A stretch of 64,000 bases of DNA from Janthinobacterium lividum (lineage in GTDB: Bacteria; Pseudomonadota; Gammaproteobacteria; Burkholderiales; Burkholderiaceae_D): contig NZ_JAAOLY010000003.1 in NCBI RefSeq assembly GCF_011601275.1, forward strand, positions 124,001 through 188,000. Reading direction: 5' to 3'. The notes below the pieces were generated by a model that worked only from the letters and a program-made list of their open reading frames with translations, did not search any database and was not told the DNA's origin. Below, piece after piece: positions 35,251 to 43,598 of this stretch (positions are counted from its first letter, which is position 1; every line of letters begins with the position of its first letter). Position numbers and translations under genes: made by a program.

Positions 35251-36216
35251 TTATGTGGCTCGGGCCGACACCGTGGCCCAGTAGCGCGTGAAGTACGTCA
35301 CTTGCAGTCCGTGCGAGGCGCACAGGCTTTCCAGCACGGCATCGATATCGTCCAGCCGATACGTGCCCGTGACGGGGCGCCGCGCCACGCCGACGTCGCA
35401 CGCGAGGCGCCCGCGCCGGTAGCGCGCCAGTTCCGTGACCAGTTTTTGCAAGGGCCAGTCGGCGGCCACCAGCATGCCGCGCAACCAGCTGTCCTGGTGC
35501 GCCGGCATGGCCAGCACGTCATCCGCGCCAGTGTCGCTGAAACGCAGCTGCTGTCCCGCTTCCAGGCGGCGCACGGCGTCAGGGCGCGCCGCGCAGCGCA
35601 CTTCCACGGCGTGTTCGAAGACGCTGACCGTGCTGCCGTCGGCATCGCAGCGCACGCCGAAGCGCGTACCGAGCGCGCGGATCACGCCGTGCGGCGTGTC
35701 GACGAGGAAGGGGCGCGCATCGGGTGCCGTCGTGATCATGATTTCGCCATGGTGCAGGCGGATGCGGCGGTGCGTGGCGCCGTAAGCGACATCCACGGCG
35801 CTATCCGTATTCATTTCCATGCGCCCGCCATCGGCCAGGGTTACGCGGCGGCGCTGGCCCGGGGCCGTGCGCAAGGACGCTGTCAGGGCTTGCCATGGGC
35901 CGGAACGCAGGCCCGCCTGGCCCAGCGCGATGCCGCCGCCGGCCGCCACCAGCAGGGCCAGCACTTTCGCGGCGGCGCGCCGGCGCTGCTGCGCCGCCCG
36001 CAATGCGGGCATTGCCAGCGCTGCCGGTATCGCGCCGAGCTGGCCGTCCATGCGTTGCAGCAGTTCCCAGGCCCGCTCATGCTCGGCGCTGGCGTCGCGC
36101 CATGCCCGCAGGGCGGCCGGGTCGGCGCTGCCGCACTGGAGTTCCACGTGCCAGTGGGCGGCGGCGGCCAGGATGCTGCGGGCGATAGGATTGGACGAGG
36201 ATGTGCCAGACATCAT
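35251..36216 (-). CDS. FecR-type anti-sigma/signal transducer
   Basis: A 321-residue FecR homologue. The N-terminal cytoplasmic part has the anti-sigma helices (ELQCGSADPAALRAWRDASAEHERAW), a membrane helix lies at about 87-105 (AKVLALLVAAGGGIALG), and the periplasmic FecR domain follows (RRVTLADGGRMEMNTDSAV, LHHGEIMITTAPDARPF). It relays receptor occupancy to the sigma factor. Its ATG (36216) overlaps the stop of the sigma gene by four bases. A longer open frame upstream is a shadow of the sigma gene. Confidence 0.92.
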   Translation of the reverse strand: MMSGTSSSNPIARSILAAAAHWHVELQCGSADPAALRAWRDASAEHERAWELLQRMDGQLGAIPAALAMPALRAAQQRRRAAAKVLALLVAAGGGIALGQAGLRSGPWQALTASLRTAPGQRRRVTLADGGRMEMNTDSAVDVAYGATHRRIRLHHGEIMITTAPDARPFLVDTPHGVIRALGTRFGVRCDADGSTVSVFEHAVEVRCAARPDAVRRLEAGQQLRFSDTGADDVLAMPAHQDSWLRGMLVAADWPLQKLVTELARYRRGRLACDVGVARRPVTGTYRLDDIDAVLESLCASHGLQVTYFTRYWATVSARAT

Positions 36217-36731
36217 GCGGCCGCCAGCATCAGGCATTCCGTGTAGGCGCGCACCAGGTGTTTTTTCACGGTGGGCAAGGATACGCCCAGGCGCCGGCTG
36301 ATCTCCACATAGCTGAGCTCCTCGATCTGCGCCAGCAGGAAGATGGCCCGCGTGCGTGCGCCCAGGCGGTCGAGCAGGCGATCGATGGCCAGCAGGGTTT
36401 CGATGATGATGGCATGCGTTTCGGCGCAGATCGATGCCGGTTCGGCTTGCTGCGCCAGCGCTTCCAGGTAGGCGTGCTCCAGCGCCTGGCGGCGGTAGCG
36501 GTCGATCAGCAAGCCGCGCGCGATCGTCGCCAGGTAGCCGCGCGGTTCGCGCAGGGGCGCCAGCGGTGTCACCTCGCGCTTGCCGAGCAGGCGCAGGAAC
36601 GTGTCCTGTGCCAGGTCGGCCGCCTCGGCGCGGTTGCCCAGCTTGCCGCGCAGCCAGCCATACAGCCAGCCGTGATGCTCGCTGTACAGGGTGCTCAGGT
36701 GATTGGCATGGGTGGGACTGACGGTAATCAC
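36213..36731 (-). CDS. FecI-type ECF sigma factor
   Basis: A 172-residue ECF sigma factor of the iron-starvation class: region 2 (LYSEHHGWLYGWLRGKLGN, AADLAQDTFLRLL) and region 4 (RTRAIFLLAQIEELSYVEISRRLGVSLPTVKKHL). The start codon is GTG at 36731, seven bases after GGAG; no in-frame ATG fits. It should drive the TonB receptor gene downstream when FecR releases it. A Fur box 68 bases upstream couples it to iron starvation. Confidence 0.93.
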   Translation of the reverse strand: MITVSPTHANHLSTLYSEHHGWLYGWLRGKLGNRAEAADLAQDTFLRLLGKREVTPLAPLREPRGYLATIARGLLIDRYRRQALEHAYLEALAQQAEPASICAETHAIIIETLLAIDRLLDRLGARTRAIFLLAQIEELSYVEISRRLGVSLPTVKKHLVRAYTECLMLAAA

Positions 36732-36798
36732 TGCGTTCTCCAGGCAAGGGAAGAGCTGGGCTGACGGAACGCGGGGGTGCCGGCTGGCTGGGCTTTTT

Positions 36799-36817
36799 GA
36801 GAATGATACTCATTATC
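36799..36817. promoter_or_regulatory. Fur box upstream of the fecI-type gene
   Basis: GAGAATGATACTCATTATC matches the 19-bp Fur consensus at 17 positions, 68 bp before the GTG of the sigma gene and near the only plausible promoter for the fecI-fecR-receptor set. Confidence 0.85.
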
Positions 36818-36847
36818 ACATTGCCATGCGGCCCCCGTCAATCGGCG

Positions 36848-37441
36848 TCAGCCACCGAGGCGCCAGCGCTCCTGCCACTGTTGCAGATCCGCCCAGGCTT
36901 GCTGCAGGGCAGTGACGGACCAGTGCAGCAGGCTGTCCAGCGCCAGCACGCTTCGCTGCCAGTGGATGCCGTCAAAAAACACGTGGTCGGCCACGATGGT
37001 GGCGGCCAGCCAGGCCGCGATGATGACAATGATGTCGTGGCGCCCGCTTTTCCACCAGCGCAGCGAGTGGCGGCGGAAAATCCACGGCACGCCCAGCGGA
37101 TTGGGCCAGTCCGCCAGCAGATGCATGATGCCGCCGGCGGCAAAGCCGAACAGGGGCGGCGCCCACAGGTGGTGCGGCAATTGCAAATACGTGTAGACGA
37201 GCAGGGCGATCCAGGCCAGGCCCCAGTGCGTCCATGTGCGGTGCGTGATCCACAACTTGTGCGTGCGCGCCCACCAGGCCACTTCCAGCCAGTCCGGCGC
37301 CGTGCCGCCCAGCGCGCCCATGACAAAGGCGAGCAGGCTCAGCACTTGGTAGGGGCCACCGGCGCCAGCGTGCGCGACCAGGGCCGCGGCGATCACGCCG
37401 GCAGCCCAACCGGTCGCATGATGCGCTTTGTTGGAAGCCAT
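36848..37441 (-). CDS. YdjM-family membrane metal-dependent hydrolase
   Basis: A 197-residue membrane protein of the YdjM/DUF457 family. His/Asp motifs at membrane borders are visible: NKAHHATGW, GGTAPDW, THRTWTHWGLAW and GGIMHLLADWPNPLGV. Relatives in E. coli are LexA-regulated and some Bacillus relatives act on phospholipids or biofilm; activity here is unknown. It runs in the same direction as the iron genes and ends 31 bases before the Fur box. Confidence 0.82.
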   Translation of the reverse strand: MASNKAHHATGWAAGVIAAALVAHAGAGGPYQVLSLLAFVMGALGGTAPDWLEVAWWARTHKLWITHRTWTHWGLAWIALLVYTYLQLPHHLWAPPLFGFAAGGIMHLLADWPNPLGVPWIFRRHSLRWWKSGRHDIIVIIAAWLAATIVADHVFFDGIHWQRSVLALDSLLHWSVTALQQAWADLQQWQERWRLGG

Positions 37442-37700
37442 AGAAAATGTAAAACGCCATGCGTGGCGTTGTGTGAAATGCAGGGGATATTAACTGGATG
37501 AATATACAGTATGCAAGGGCGTGGAGGGGTGCTATTTGCAGAATATCTGCTGATAATTTGTTAAATTGTGTGTCGGGGCGGCTAGGCCAGCGGGCTCGGC
37601 AATGCATGCCGGCGGGTCAATTGTGTTGTGCGGCTGATAATGTAATTGGCGCAGGGCGCGCTATGCTGAAAACAGTCTTACGTTTTGAAGAGGTGTCGCC

Positions 37701-37805
37701 ATGAAAATCCCGCGCGAATTGCAGATTCCCGCCCTCGTGTTTTCACTGGAAGCGGTGTTCATTATTGGCTTGTCGCTGATTTTTCTTGTACTGGTACCGC
37801 GCTAG
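37701..37805 (+). CDS. 34-residue single-helix membrane protein
   Basis: A short frame: MKIPRELQIP, then a hydrophobic helix of about 20 residues (ALVFSLEAVFIIGLSLIFLV), ending LVPR. AAGAGG nine bases before the ATG is a good ribosome site. The basic amphipathic N-terminus and single helix fit a small membrane regulator of the CydX/KdpF kind, but I cannot name it. It stands between a minus-strand YdjM gene and a 145-bp repeat-like element. Alternative: chance frame. Confidence 0.5.
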   Translation: MKIPRELQIPALVFSLEAVFIIGLSLIFLVLVPR

Positions 37806-37831
37806 TGCATTGTGGGTGACAGCGGATTTAC

Positions 37832-37976
37832 AACACTGAACAAAACCGTAGCGAGCGGAAGGGAGAGGTGGTCGAGAAGCGCAGCCGTACTCTGTACGGG
37901 GCGCCGAGCGGGGGCGCCGAGCCGGTGAGCATCGCAGGCCGCCTATACCGACGCGCAGGAGGTTTGGTTCAGTGTT
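37832..37976. repeat. 145-bp element with 16-bp inverted ends and internal hairpins
   Basis: The ends AACACTGAACAAAACC (37832-37847) and GGTTTGGTTCAGTGTT (37961-37976) are inverted repeats with one mismatch. Inside are a perfect hairpin CCGTAC/GTACGG (37885-37899) and a GGCGCC/GGCGCC hairpin (37900-37918). There is no open frame. It ends one base before the stop codon of the convergent FHA gene. It could be a MITE or a structured RNA element; no second copy is in the window. Confidence 0.6.
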
Positions 37977-37977
37977 C

Positions 37978-39627
37978 CTAGGCAGTTTGCATGGTTGTGC
38001 TGTCGCACAGCGCCGCGCCTTCGGTGCGGATGATCCAGCATTCCGGATACGGTTCGCTGGAGAAGCGGTTGTGCCGCGCGAAGCCGCTCAGCTTGTCGAG
38101 CGCGGTGGCGGGGGCCAGTGCGGTTTCCTTGCCGCTGGCCGTGTCCAGGTGCCAGAAACCGCCGTTGCGGTGGAAGAGTACGGGAAGGCAGCTGGCTTGC
38201 GGCGTGGCAAGGTGGCTTGCCGGCGTGGGCTGGGTGTCGGGCAGCAGCAGATAAAAGCATTCGGCGCGGGCGCCGTGGTCGATGCGGTGCAGGATCACGC
38301 CATGCGCGAGCAGCGCCGTGACGCTGAGCACGACGATGCCCTTGATGCTGGCAGACAATTCGATGCGCATGCCCAGGCGCAAGGGTACGGGCTTGTGCTT
38401 GCCTGGCCACACGCCGTCGAGCAGCAGGCCATAGCGCGACACGTCCTCAATTTCAAAACCTTGCTGGCTGCGCCGGATGATAGCGTGGCGGCCCGACAGG
38501 CGGCGCGTCAAGCCATTGTTGTCCTGGCCGTCGGGGCTGAAATGGCTGAGCAAGACATCGGCTTCCGGGTCCACCAGTTCGAAGCGGCCCAGCATGCATT
38601 CCTCCAGCGCGAACAGGCGGATCTGGCGCTGTTCGCCCGCTTCCGGCGCTGCATTGACGAGACAGGCGGCCTGGCTTGGGTGTGGATGGCAGTGGCTGGC
38701 GGCGGGCAGGTCGACTTCGATCAGCTCCTCGTCCCAGGCAATCGTGGTAAATCCCATGTCGATCTTGCCTTGCGGCGCAGACAGATCCACGTGCGCAATG
38801 CCGGCATTGCGCGCCGTGACGTCGAGGTTGCAGCCGTCGCCGCCCGTCACGCGGGCGATCGAAGCGTCGTCCGCCATCACGCGCACGTTCTTGTGCGTGC
38901 TGAGGAAGATCTGATGGATTTCCGTCAGGGTGGCGTCGCGTCGCGGCACGAGGATGACAAACGTGCACACCCATTTCTGCGCCACGGCGCCATCGACGTG
39001 GCTGTGCACTTCCACTTCGATCTGGTATTGCCCGTGTTCCTTGTTGCGCGAGGAAAACTCGACAAACACGGGACGCCAGTCGCCGCGCGTGGTGCGCACG
39101 AAATCATGCTGCACGTGCCCGCGAGGGATCAGGTCCGAGCGCAGGCGCAAGGTCAGCTGCGGCGCGCAGGCGGCACTCATGCCGCGCAACTCCATCTTCA
39201 GGGTTTGCCGTCCGCCTGCCGCGCGCGGATCGAAGCCGCTGATGTGCAGGTGGGCTTGCACGGGCTGGTAAGCGGGCGGTACCGTTGGCGGCGCAACGGG
39301 CGCTGGCTTGAAGGCCGGGGTGGCGGCGGAGGCAGGTACAGAGCGGCTTACCGTTTGAATGGCGGCATCGCGAATAACGGCATCACGAATAACAGCATCG
39401 CAAATATCGGAATCATGTGCAGGGGCGTGCGGAAGCGCCGTTGCCGATGGCTCGGAACGGGCGCTGCGCAGTGCGGTCAACAGGTCGTAGCTGCTGGAGG
39501 CAGTCGTTGCTTGCGGGTGGTTGCCCGCGCAGACTGTTTCCCCAGGCAAGACCCAGAACGTACAGTGCGGGTGCTCCGGGTTGCTGCATTTTTTCATGAC
39601 ATTCTGACTCGAATCGAGCGGGGACAT
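37978..39627 (-). CDS. FHA-domain protein with N-terminal zinc-ribbon-like motif
   Basis: A 549-residue protein with no membrane helix. It begins with a possible zinc-binding knuckle (KKCSNPEHPHC...ETVCAGNH, about 12-35), then a low-complexity linker with repeated DAVIRDAVIRDA, an unrecognised beta-rich region (about 120-330), and an FHA domain (about 335-420) with GRFELVDPEA, LSGRHAII and the SRYGLLLDGV turn. The C-terminal 120 residues are again unrecognised. FHA domains bind phosphothreonine, and a Ser/Thr kinase (28166) and a PP2C phosphatase (42178) are within 15 kb, so a shared signalling path is possible. Start at ATG 39627 after GAGGG. Confidence 0.75.
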   Translation of the reverse strand: MSPLDSSQNVMKKCSNPEHPHCTFWVLPGETVCAGNHPQATTASSSYDLLTALRSARSEPSATALPHAPAHDSDICDAVIRDAVIRDAAIQTVSRSVPASAATPAFKPAPVAPPTVPPAYQPVQAHLHISGFDPRAAGGRQTLKMELRGMSAACAPQLTLRLRSDLIPRGHVQHDFVRTTRGDWRPVFVEFSSRNKEHGQYQIEVEVHSHVDGAVAQKWVCTFVILVPRRDATLTEIHQIFLSTHKNVRVMADDASIARVTGGDGCNLDVTARNAGIAHVDLSAPQGKIDMGFTTIAWDEELIEVDLPAASHCHPHPSQAACLVNAAPEAGEQRQIRLFALEECMLGRFELVDPEADVLLSHFSPDGQDNNGLTRRLSGRHAIIRRSQQGFEIEDVSRYGLLLDGVWPGKHKPVPLRLGMRIELSASIKGIVVLSVTALLAHGVILHRIDHGARAECFYLLLPDTQPTPASHLATPQASCLPVLFHRNGGFWHLDTASGKETALAPATALDKLSGFARHNRFSSEPYPECWIIRTEGAALCDSTTMQTA

Positions 39628-39823
39628 TCTGCCCTCTGTTATACATGAGAGCTTACGCGCTTTTTCGCCTGCTTGGCAACTTTCGCGATACCGGAATGCG
39701 CTCTTTTTGCCCAAATTCATGCCTCTGGTCACACCTTGTCATGCATGTCATGGAAACTATTGCTAAAAAACACATTTTATATCTTTCTGGATATGTTATT
39801 TTGCTATCGGTATGCGGCTGCGT

Positions 39824-40675
39824 TCAGCCGCGCCGTTTGCTGACGATGACTTCCAGATACTCGCCAGGCACCACCAGCGCGTCGGCGCCGGCCGTATTCA
39901 GGCGCTCCAGCATAGCGAGCAGTTCCTGTTCCAGCGCCCCGGCGCCAGCCTCGTCCAGCGCGGCAAACGCTTTGTGAACGGGGCCGTAATAATCGCGGAA
40001 CACTTGCAGCCAGTGTTGGGCGGACGCGTAGCGGAAATTGAAGACCTTGCTTTGGCCGTGCACCTGCTCCGCCCCCTGGCCGAACAGGTCGCGCACATAG
40101 GCTTCTTCGCCCCAGCGGGCCGGCGACACCATGCCCGCCGGGGGCGGCACATACTTGCCTATGGTCTTGAATAGTTGCCCGCCAAAGCCGTCCGGTGTCC
40201 AGTTGGCCATGCCGATGCGCCCGCCTGGCCGCAGCACGCGCAGCATTTCGCTGGCCGCGCGCCGGTGGTCGGGCGCGAACATGACGCCAAAGGTCGACAG
40301 GGCCGCGTCGAAACTGGCGTCGGCGAAGGGCAGGGCTTCGGCGTCGGCCACGCGGAAGGTCACGGCCAGCCCTTCCGCCTCGGCGCGCACGCGGCCTTTG
40401 TCCAGCAGGGCCGGCACATAATCGGTGGAGACGACACAGGCAAAGCGGCGCGCGGCCGCCAGGGTGGCGTTGCCATTGCCGGCGGCGATGTCGATGACGT
40501 CTTCGTGGGCGCGGATATCGGCGGCCTCGGCCAGCGATTCGCCGACCGGCTGCAGGGTCACGCCGATGACGGCGAAGTCGCCGCTGGCCCAGCCTGTTTG
40601 CTGGCGCTGCTTGATGGCGGCGTAGTCGGGCGCGCCGGCGCCGGCCTGCTCTGATGAGGGGATGGTGTTGCTCAT
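39824..40675 (-). CDS. Class I SAM-dependent methyltransferase
   Basis: A 283-residue methyltransferase with the Rossmann-fold motifs: VIDIAAGNGNATLAAA (motif I, SAM binding), DAEALPFADASFDAA and LRVLRPGGRIGMANW. It belongs to the broad UbiE/Methyltransf_11 group; substrate unknown. The start ATG at 40675 follows AGGAG with eight bases between; the open frame extends upstream without similarity. It lies between the FHA gene and a divergent membrane protein gene. Confidence 0.88.
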   Translation of the reverse strand: MSNTIPSSEQAGAGAPDYAAIKQRQQTGWASGDFAVIGVTLQPVGESLAEAADIRAHEDVIDIAAGNGNATLAAARRFACVVSTDYVPALLDKGRVRAEAEGLAVTFRVADAEALPFADASFDAALSTFGVMFAPDHRRAASEMLRVLRPGGRIGMANWTPDGFGGQLFKTIGKYVPPPAGMVSPARWGEEAYVRDLFGQGAEQVHGQSKVFNFRYASAQHWLQVFRDYYGPVHKAFAALDEAGAGALEQELLAMLERLNTAGADALVVPGEYLEVIVSKRRG

Positions 40676-40821
40676 GGCATGCTCCTGTGACGTTGGAGAA
40701 ATCTTTCCGTCAGACCGCGCGCCGTGGGCATCGTTCATTTTTATACAGGCCGTCATGAGCGCGGCGGCGTTTTGCATTATGCTGGCGCAACCGTTTCCCC
40801 AACGCCACCTGACGCCGAGAG

Positions 40822-41247
40822 ATGACCATGCCTGTCCAACGCCCGCTCCAGCTTGCCATTGTCTATGGCGCCACCCTGTGCGTATTTCTCGCCTTCGACG
40901 CCCTGTGGCTGGCTGTGCTGATGAAACCCGTGTACGCCGCGGCGCTGGGTCCATTGCTGGCGGACACGCCACGCTGGGCGCCGGCCGTGCTGTTTTACCT
41001 GCTGTACGTGGCGGGGCTGGTGGTGTTTGCCATCTTGCCCGGCTTGCGCGCACGCCGCGGGCGCACGGCGGCGGCGCTGGGTGCGCTGCTCGGGCTGCTT
41101 GCCTATGGCACTTATGATTTGAGTAACTATGCGACCTTGCGCGATTGGCCGCTGGCCTTGACGGCGATCGACATGGCCTGGGGCGCCGTGCTGTCGGCCA
41201 TGTCGGCAACGGCCGGCTACCTGGCTGCTAGCCGGTCAGGGGGCTGA
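40822..41247 (+). CDS. DUF2177 family membrane protein
   Basis: A 141-residue protein with four membrane helices and the DUF2177 signature FLAFDALWLAVLMKPVY near the start and YDLSNYATLRDWPL in the third loop. Function unknown. A second ATG at 40828 is better spaced from GAGAG. Its last 20 bases overlap, tail to tail, the end of the PP2C gene. Confidence 0.82.
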   Translation: MTMPVQRPLQLAIVYGATLCVFLAFDALWLAVLMKPVYAAALGPLLADTPRWAPAVLFYLLYVAGLVVFAILPGLRARRGRTAAALGALLGLLAYGTYDLSNYATLRDWPLALTAIDMAWGAVLSAMSATAGYLAASRSGG

Positions 41248-42178
41248 ACTCCGCATCGAAGCGCAGCGCCAGCATGGTAATGTTGTCGCTATGTAAGCCT
41301 TTTGGCGGCTGGTAGAGGAAGTCGTCGAACACGGCGCTGACGGCCTGCGCCGCAGTCTTGCCGGCGCACAGGGCGGGCCAGCGGGCCGTGAGGGCCAGCG
41401 GATCGTCGCAAGCCCAGAAGCCGTCGCTGGCCAGCAGATAGTGGGCGCCGGGCCGCACGCGCAGCACGCGGCGGTCGCCCAGGTGCGCGAGGAAGGGCGG
41501 CAAGTTGGCCGCGTCGAGGCCGCGCAGGGGCTTGTCGAGCTGCAAGCTGTCGCTGATGGCGTTGCCTAAAATAAAGGCCTGCGAGATTTGCGGATGATGT
41601 TCGCCATGCACGGCGGCGCGCCAGCGCGTCTCGTCGAGCGCGCCGCGCATGGCGTACACGGTGGCCGGTACGTGGTCGACGGTGAGGATGCTGGCCACCC
41701 CGTCGGCAATTTCATACAGGCGCGAATCGCCCACGTGATACAGCAGCGGCGCTTCGCCGGGCGGCACTTCCAGCAAGGTCAGGGTGGTGCCGGGCGGACG
41801 CGCCTGGGCTGGTTCGGTCCTGGCGAAGGTATCCTGCAAGCGCGTGTGCAACTGGTCGAGCCTGGCTGTCAGGCTTGCCGTGTCGAGGCAGGCGGGCATG
41901 GCCAGCAAGCCTTGCACGGCCGCTTCCGCCGCTTCGCGCCCATGGCCGTGGCCGCCCATGCCGTCGAGCACGGCAGCGCGCACATGGCCGCGCGGCCAGC
42001 CCGGCACCTGGCAGTGGAATGGCGCCTGCTGCGACAGGCAGACAGCATGGCCGCTGGCATCGATCAGCAGGAAGTTGTCCTGGTTTTCGCGGCGCGGCAC
42101 GGGGCCTGCGCCCACGCTGGTGCCGGCGGCGGCGTCGAGCCAGGGGCCGAAGTCGAGCCCGTCTTTGATTGAATGCAT
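41228..42178 (-). CDS. PP2C-family Ser/Thr phosphatase
   Basis: A 316-residue PPM phosphatase with all metal-site motifs: RRENQDNF, AAVLDGMGGHGHG, HVGDSRLY, LLASDGFWACDD and SDNITML. It is soluble. I use ATG 42178; a GTG at 42223 would add 15 residues. It may reverse phosphorylation by the kinase-FGE protein at 28166 and affect FHA binding at 37978; this link is inferred only from proximity. Confidence 0.88.
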   Translation of the reverse strand: MHSIKDGLDFGPWLDAAAGTSVGAGPVPRRENQDNFLLIDASGHAVCLSQQAPFHCQVPGWPRGHVRAAVLDGMGGHGHGREAAEAAVQGLLAMPACLDTASLTARLDQLHTRLQDTFARTEPAQARPPGTTLTLLEVPPGEAPLLYHVGDSRLYEIADGVASILTVDHVPATVYAMRGALDETRWRAAVHGEHHPQISQAFILGNAISDSLQLDKPLRGLDAANLPPFLAHLGDRRVLRVRPGAHYLLASDGFWACDDPLALTARWPALCAGKTAAQAVSAVFDDFLYQPPKGLHSDNITMLALRFDAEFSPLTG

Positions 42179-42266
42179 CGGTTTTTGCGGTCCAGGCGGC
42201 CAGCAATGTTGATCATAGGACACAGCTTAGCCGAAATCGTGCGGGAGCGATACCTTGCCTATTTTG

Positions 42267-42303
42267 CAAAAAAACCTGCGGCAGCAGGCTGGCGCAGGTT
42301 TTT
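42267..42303 (-). terminator. Terminator after the glycine-zipper gene
   Basis: Stem AACCTGCG (42273-42280) with CGCAGGTT (42293-42300) and a 12-base loop; on the minus strand it is followed by seven T. It lies 27 bases beyond the stop of the gene at 42327. Confidence 0.85.
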
Positions 42304-42326
42304 CATGGTGCAGTGCAGGGCCGTGC

Positions 42327-42773
42327 TTAACGGCGATGGCCCCAGCCGTGACCGTGGCCGTGACCACGGTCATAGTAGTCGCGGCGGTCATAATCACGGT
42401 AGTAGCCGCGGCCCGGTTGCACGTAGACGACAGCCGGCGGGCCGTAGTAGCGCGGTGGCGGCGCGTAGTACACGGGCTGCGGCGCCGGGGCGTAGTACAC
42501 CGATTGCGGCGCAGGCGCGTAATAAGTTTCGCGATAGCCGCCGCGATAGCCGCCACGGTCGTAATAGCGGTCATTCGTGCTGATGCTGTTGCCGACGGCG
42601 GCGCCCAGCACGCCACCGACGATCGCGCCATTGCGCCCGCCGGTGCTGTTGCCAATGGCCGCTCCGACAACGGCGCCTGCAACGGTATTGAAGTCGCGGT
42701 CACCGGCAACTGCGGCCGAAGACACCGCCACTGCCGCTACCATTACCGCACCCAGGAGTTTCTTGTTCAACAT
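42327..42773 (-). CDS. Exported glycine-zipper protein with Tyr/Pro/His-rich tail
   Basis: A 148-residue exported protein: signal peptide (LLGAVMVAAVAVSSAAVA), a glycine-zipper membrane-inserting segment (VAGAVVGAAIGN...GGVLGAAVGN), then repeats of YYAPAPQ and a tail rich in Tyr, Arg, Gly and His ending HGHGHGWGHRR. Such proteins associate with the outer membrane and are often envelope-stress induced. AAGGAA five to six bases before the ATG at 42773. It shares promoter layout with the YXWGXW gene at 24375. Confidence 0.82.
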   Translation of the reverse strand: MLNKKLLGAVMVAAVAVSSAAVAGDRDFNTVAGAVVGAAIGNSTGGRNGAIVGGVLGAAVGNSISTNDRYYDRGGYRGGYRETYYAPAPQSVYYAPAPQPVYYAPPPRYYGPPAVVYVQPGRGYYRDYDRRDYYDRGHGHGHGWGHRR

Positions 42774-42821
42774 GGCATTTCCTTCCATTCCGGCGAGATC
42801 ACAATGATCTGCATGAGGTGG

Positions 42822-42873
42822 ACTATATCTGCTGCCGCAAGCTTGTTCCACGTCTAATACAACTTATTACAAT
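42822..42873 (-). promoter_or_regulatory. Activator-type promoter, copy 2
   Basis: Box ATTGTAATAAGTTG (42873-42860 on the minus strand), 32 bases, then TATAGT (42827-42822), as in copy 1 at 25107. Here the box continues as TTGTAATAAG TTGTATTAGA, a clearer ten-base direct repeat. Confidence 0.62.
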
Positions 42874-42893
42874 CCTGCCCCGGCCGTAACAAG

Positions 42894-43424
42894 TCAGCGC
42901 CGGCGCGCCTGCCATTCGGTGCGTAGCAAGCTGTACATTTTGGCATCGCGCATCACGCCATTGATAAAGAAGGCCTGGCGTATCAAGCCCTCCTGGGTAA
43001 AGCCGTTCTTTTGCGCGATACGCTCGGAGCCGATGTTCAGCGGGTCCATCAGCAGCTCCAGCCGGTGATACGGATAGGCGCTGAACAGGTAGTCCACCAC
43101 CAGGCGCGTCGCCTCGCTGATGTAGCCGCGCCCGTCCCGCTGCCGGTCGAACAGGCGGTAGCCGATTTCGCGCGAGGCTGGCGTGCGGCTCTTGAAGTGC
43201 GTGATCGTGCCGATGATGTGCTGTGAGTGATCTTCGATGAGGAACAATTCGCTGTCCTCGGTGACGAAGCCCGATTGCAGGAAGTCGCGCCGCATCGCTT
43301 CGGGCGACTTGAATTGCATCGAGAAAAACTCGCCGCGCGAGGGCAGGTCGTTGACGAGGGAGATATAGGTATTCAGGTCGGCGGCCTGCAAATGCCGGAC
43401 GGTACAGAGGGTTCCCTTGAGCAT
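42894..43424 (-). CDS. GNAT acetyltransferase, RimJ/RimL type
   Basis: A 176-residue GCN5-related acetyltransferase: VRHLQAADLNTYISLVND at the start, the acceptor strand EIGYRLFDRQRDGRGYISEA, with the acetyl-CoA-binding turn QRDGRGY, and LELLMDPLNIGSERIAQKNGF. It resembles the family acetylating ribosomal-protein N-termini or small amines. GGAAA precedes the ATG by eight bases. It runs in the same direction as the glycine-zipper gene, 20 bases beyond that gene's promoter box. Confidence 0.87.
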   Translation of the reverse strand: MLKGTLCTVRHLQAADLNTYISLVNDLPSRGEFFSMQFKSPEAMRRDFLQSGFVTEDSELFLIEDHSQHIIGTITHFKSRTPASREIGYRLFDRQRDGRGYISEATRLVVDYLFSAYPYHRLELLMDPLNIGSERIAQKNGFTQEGLIRQAFFINGVMRDAKMYSLLRTEWQARRR

Positions 43425-43598
43425 GTCGGTTTCCGGTAGCGATCACGATCTTGATGGTAATCGACTCCGGGGGGAACAGGCAATCGATCCCGTAAAAGTT
43501 GCTGCAATGACAGAATAAATACGCTATCGTAGAAAAAGTCGCGCCTTGCCCATGGCCACGGCGTACCCGCTTCGACCTCGTTGACTGGATTTGAATAC

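Noticed and set aside
37978-42178. Type VI secretion regulatory cluster
   Set aside because: FHA, kinase and phosphatase are present in the region, but no Tss structural gene is found.
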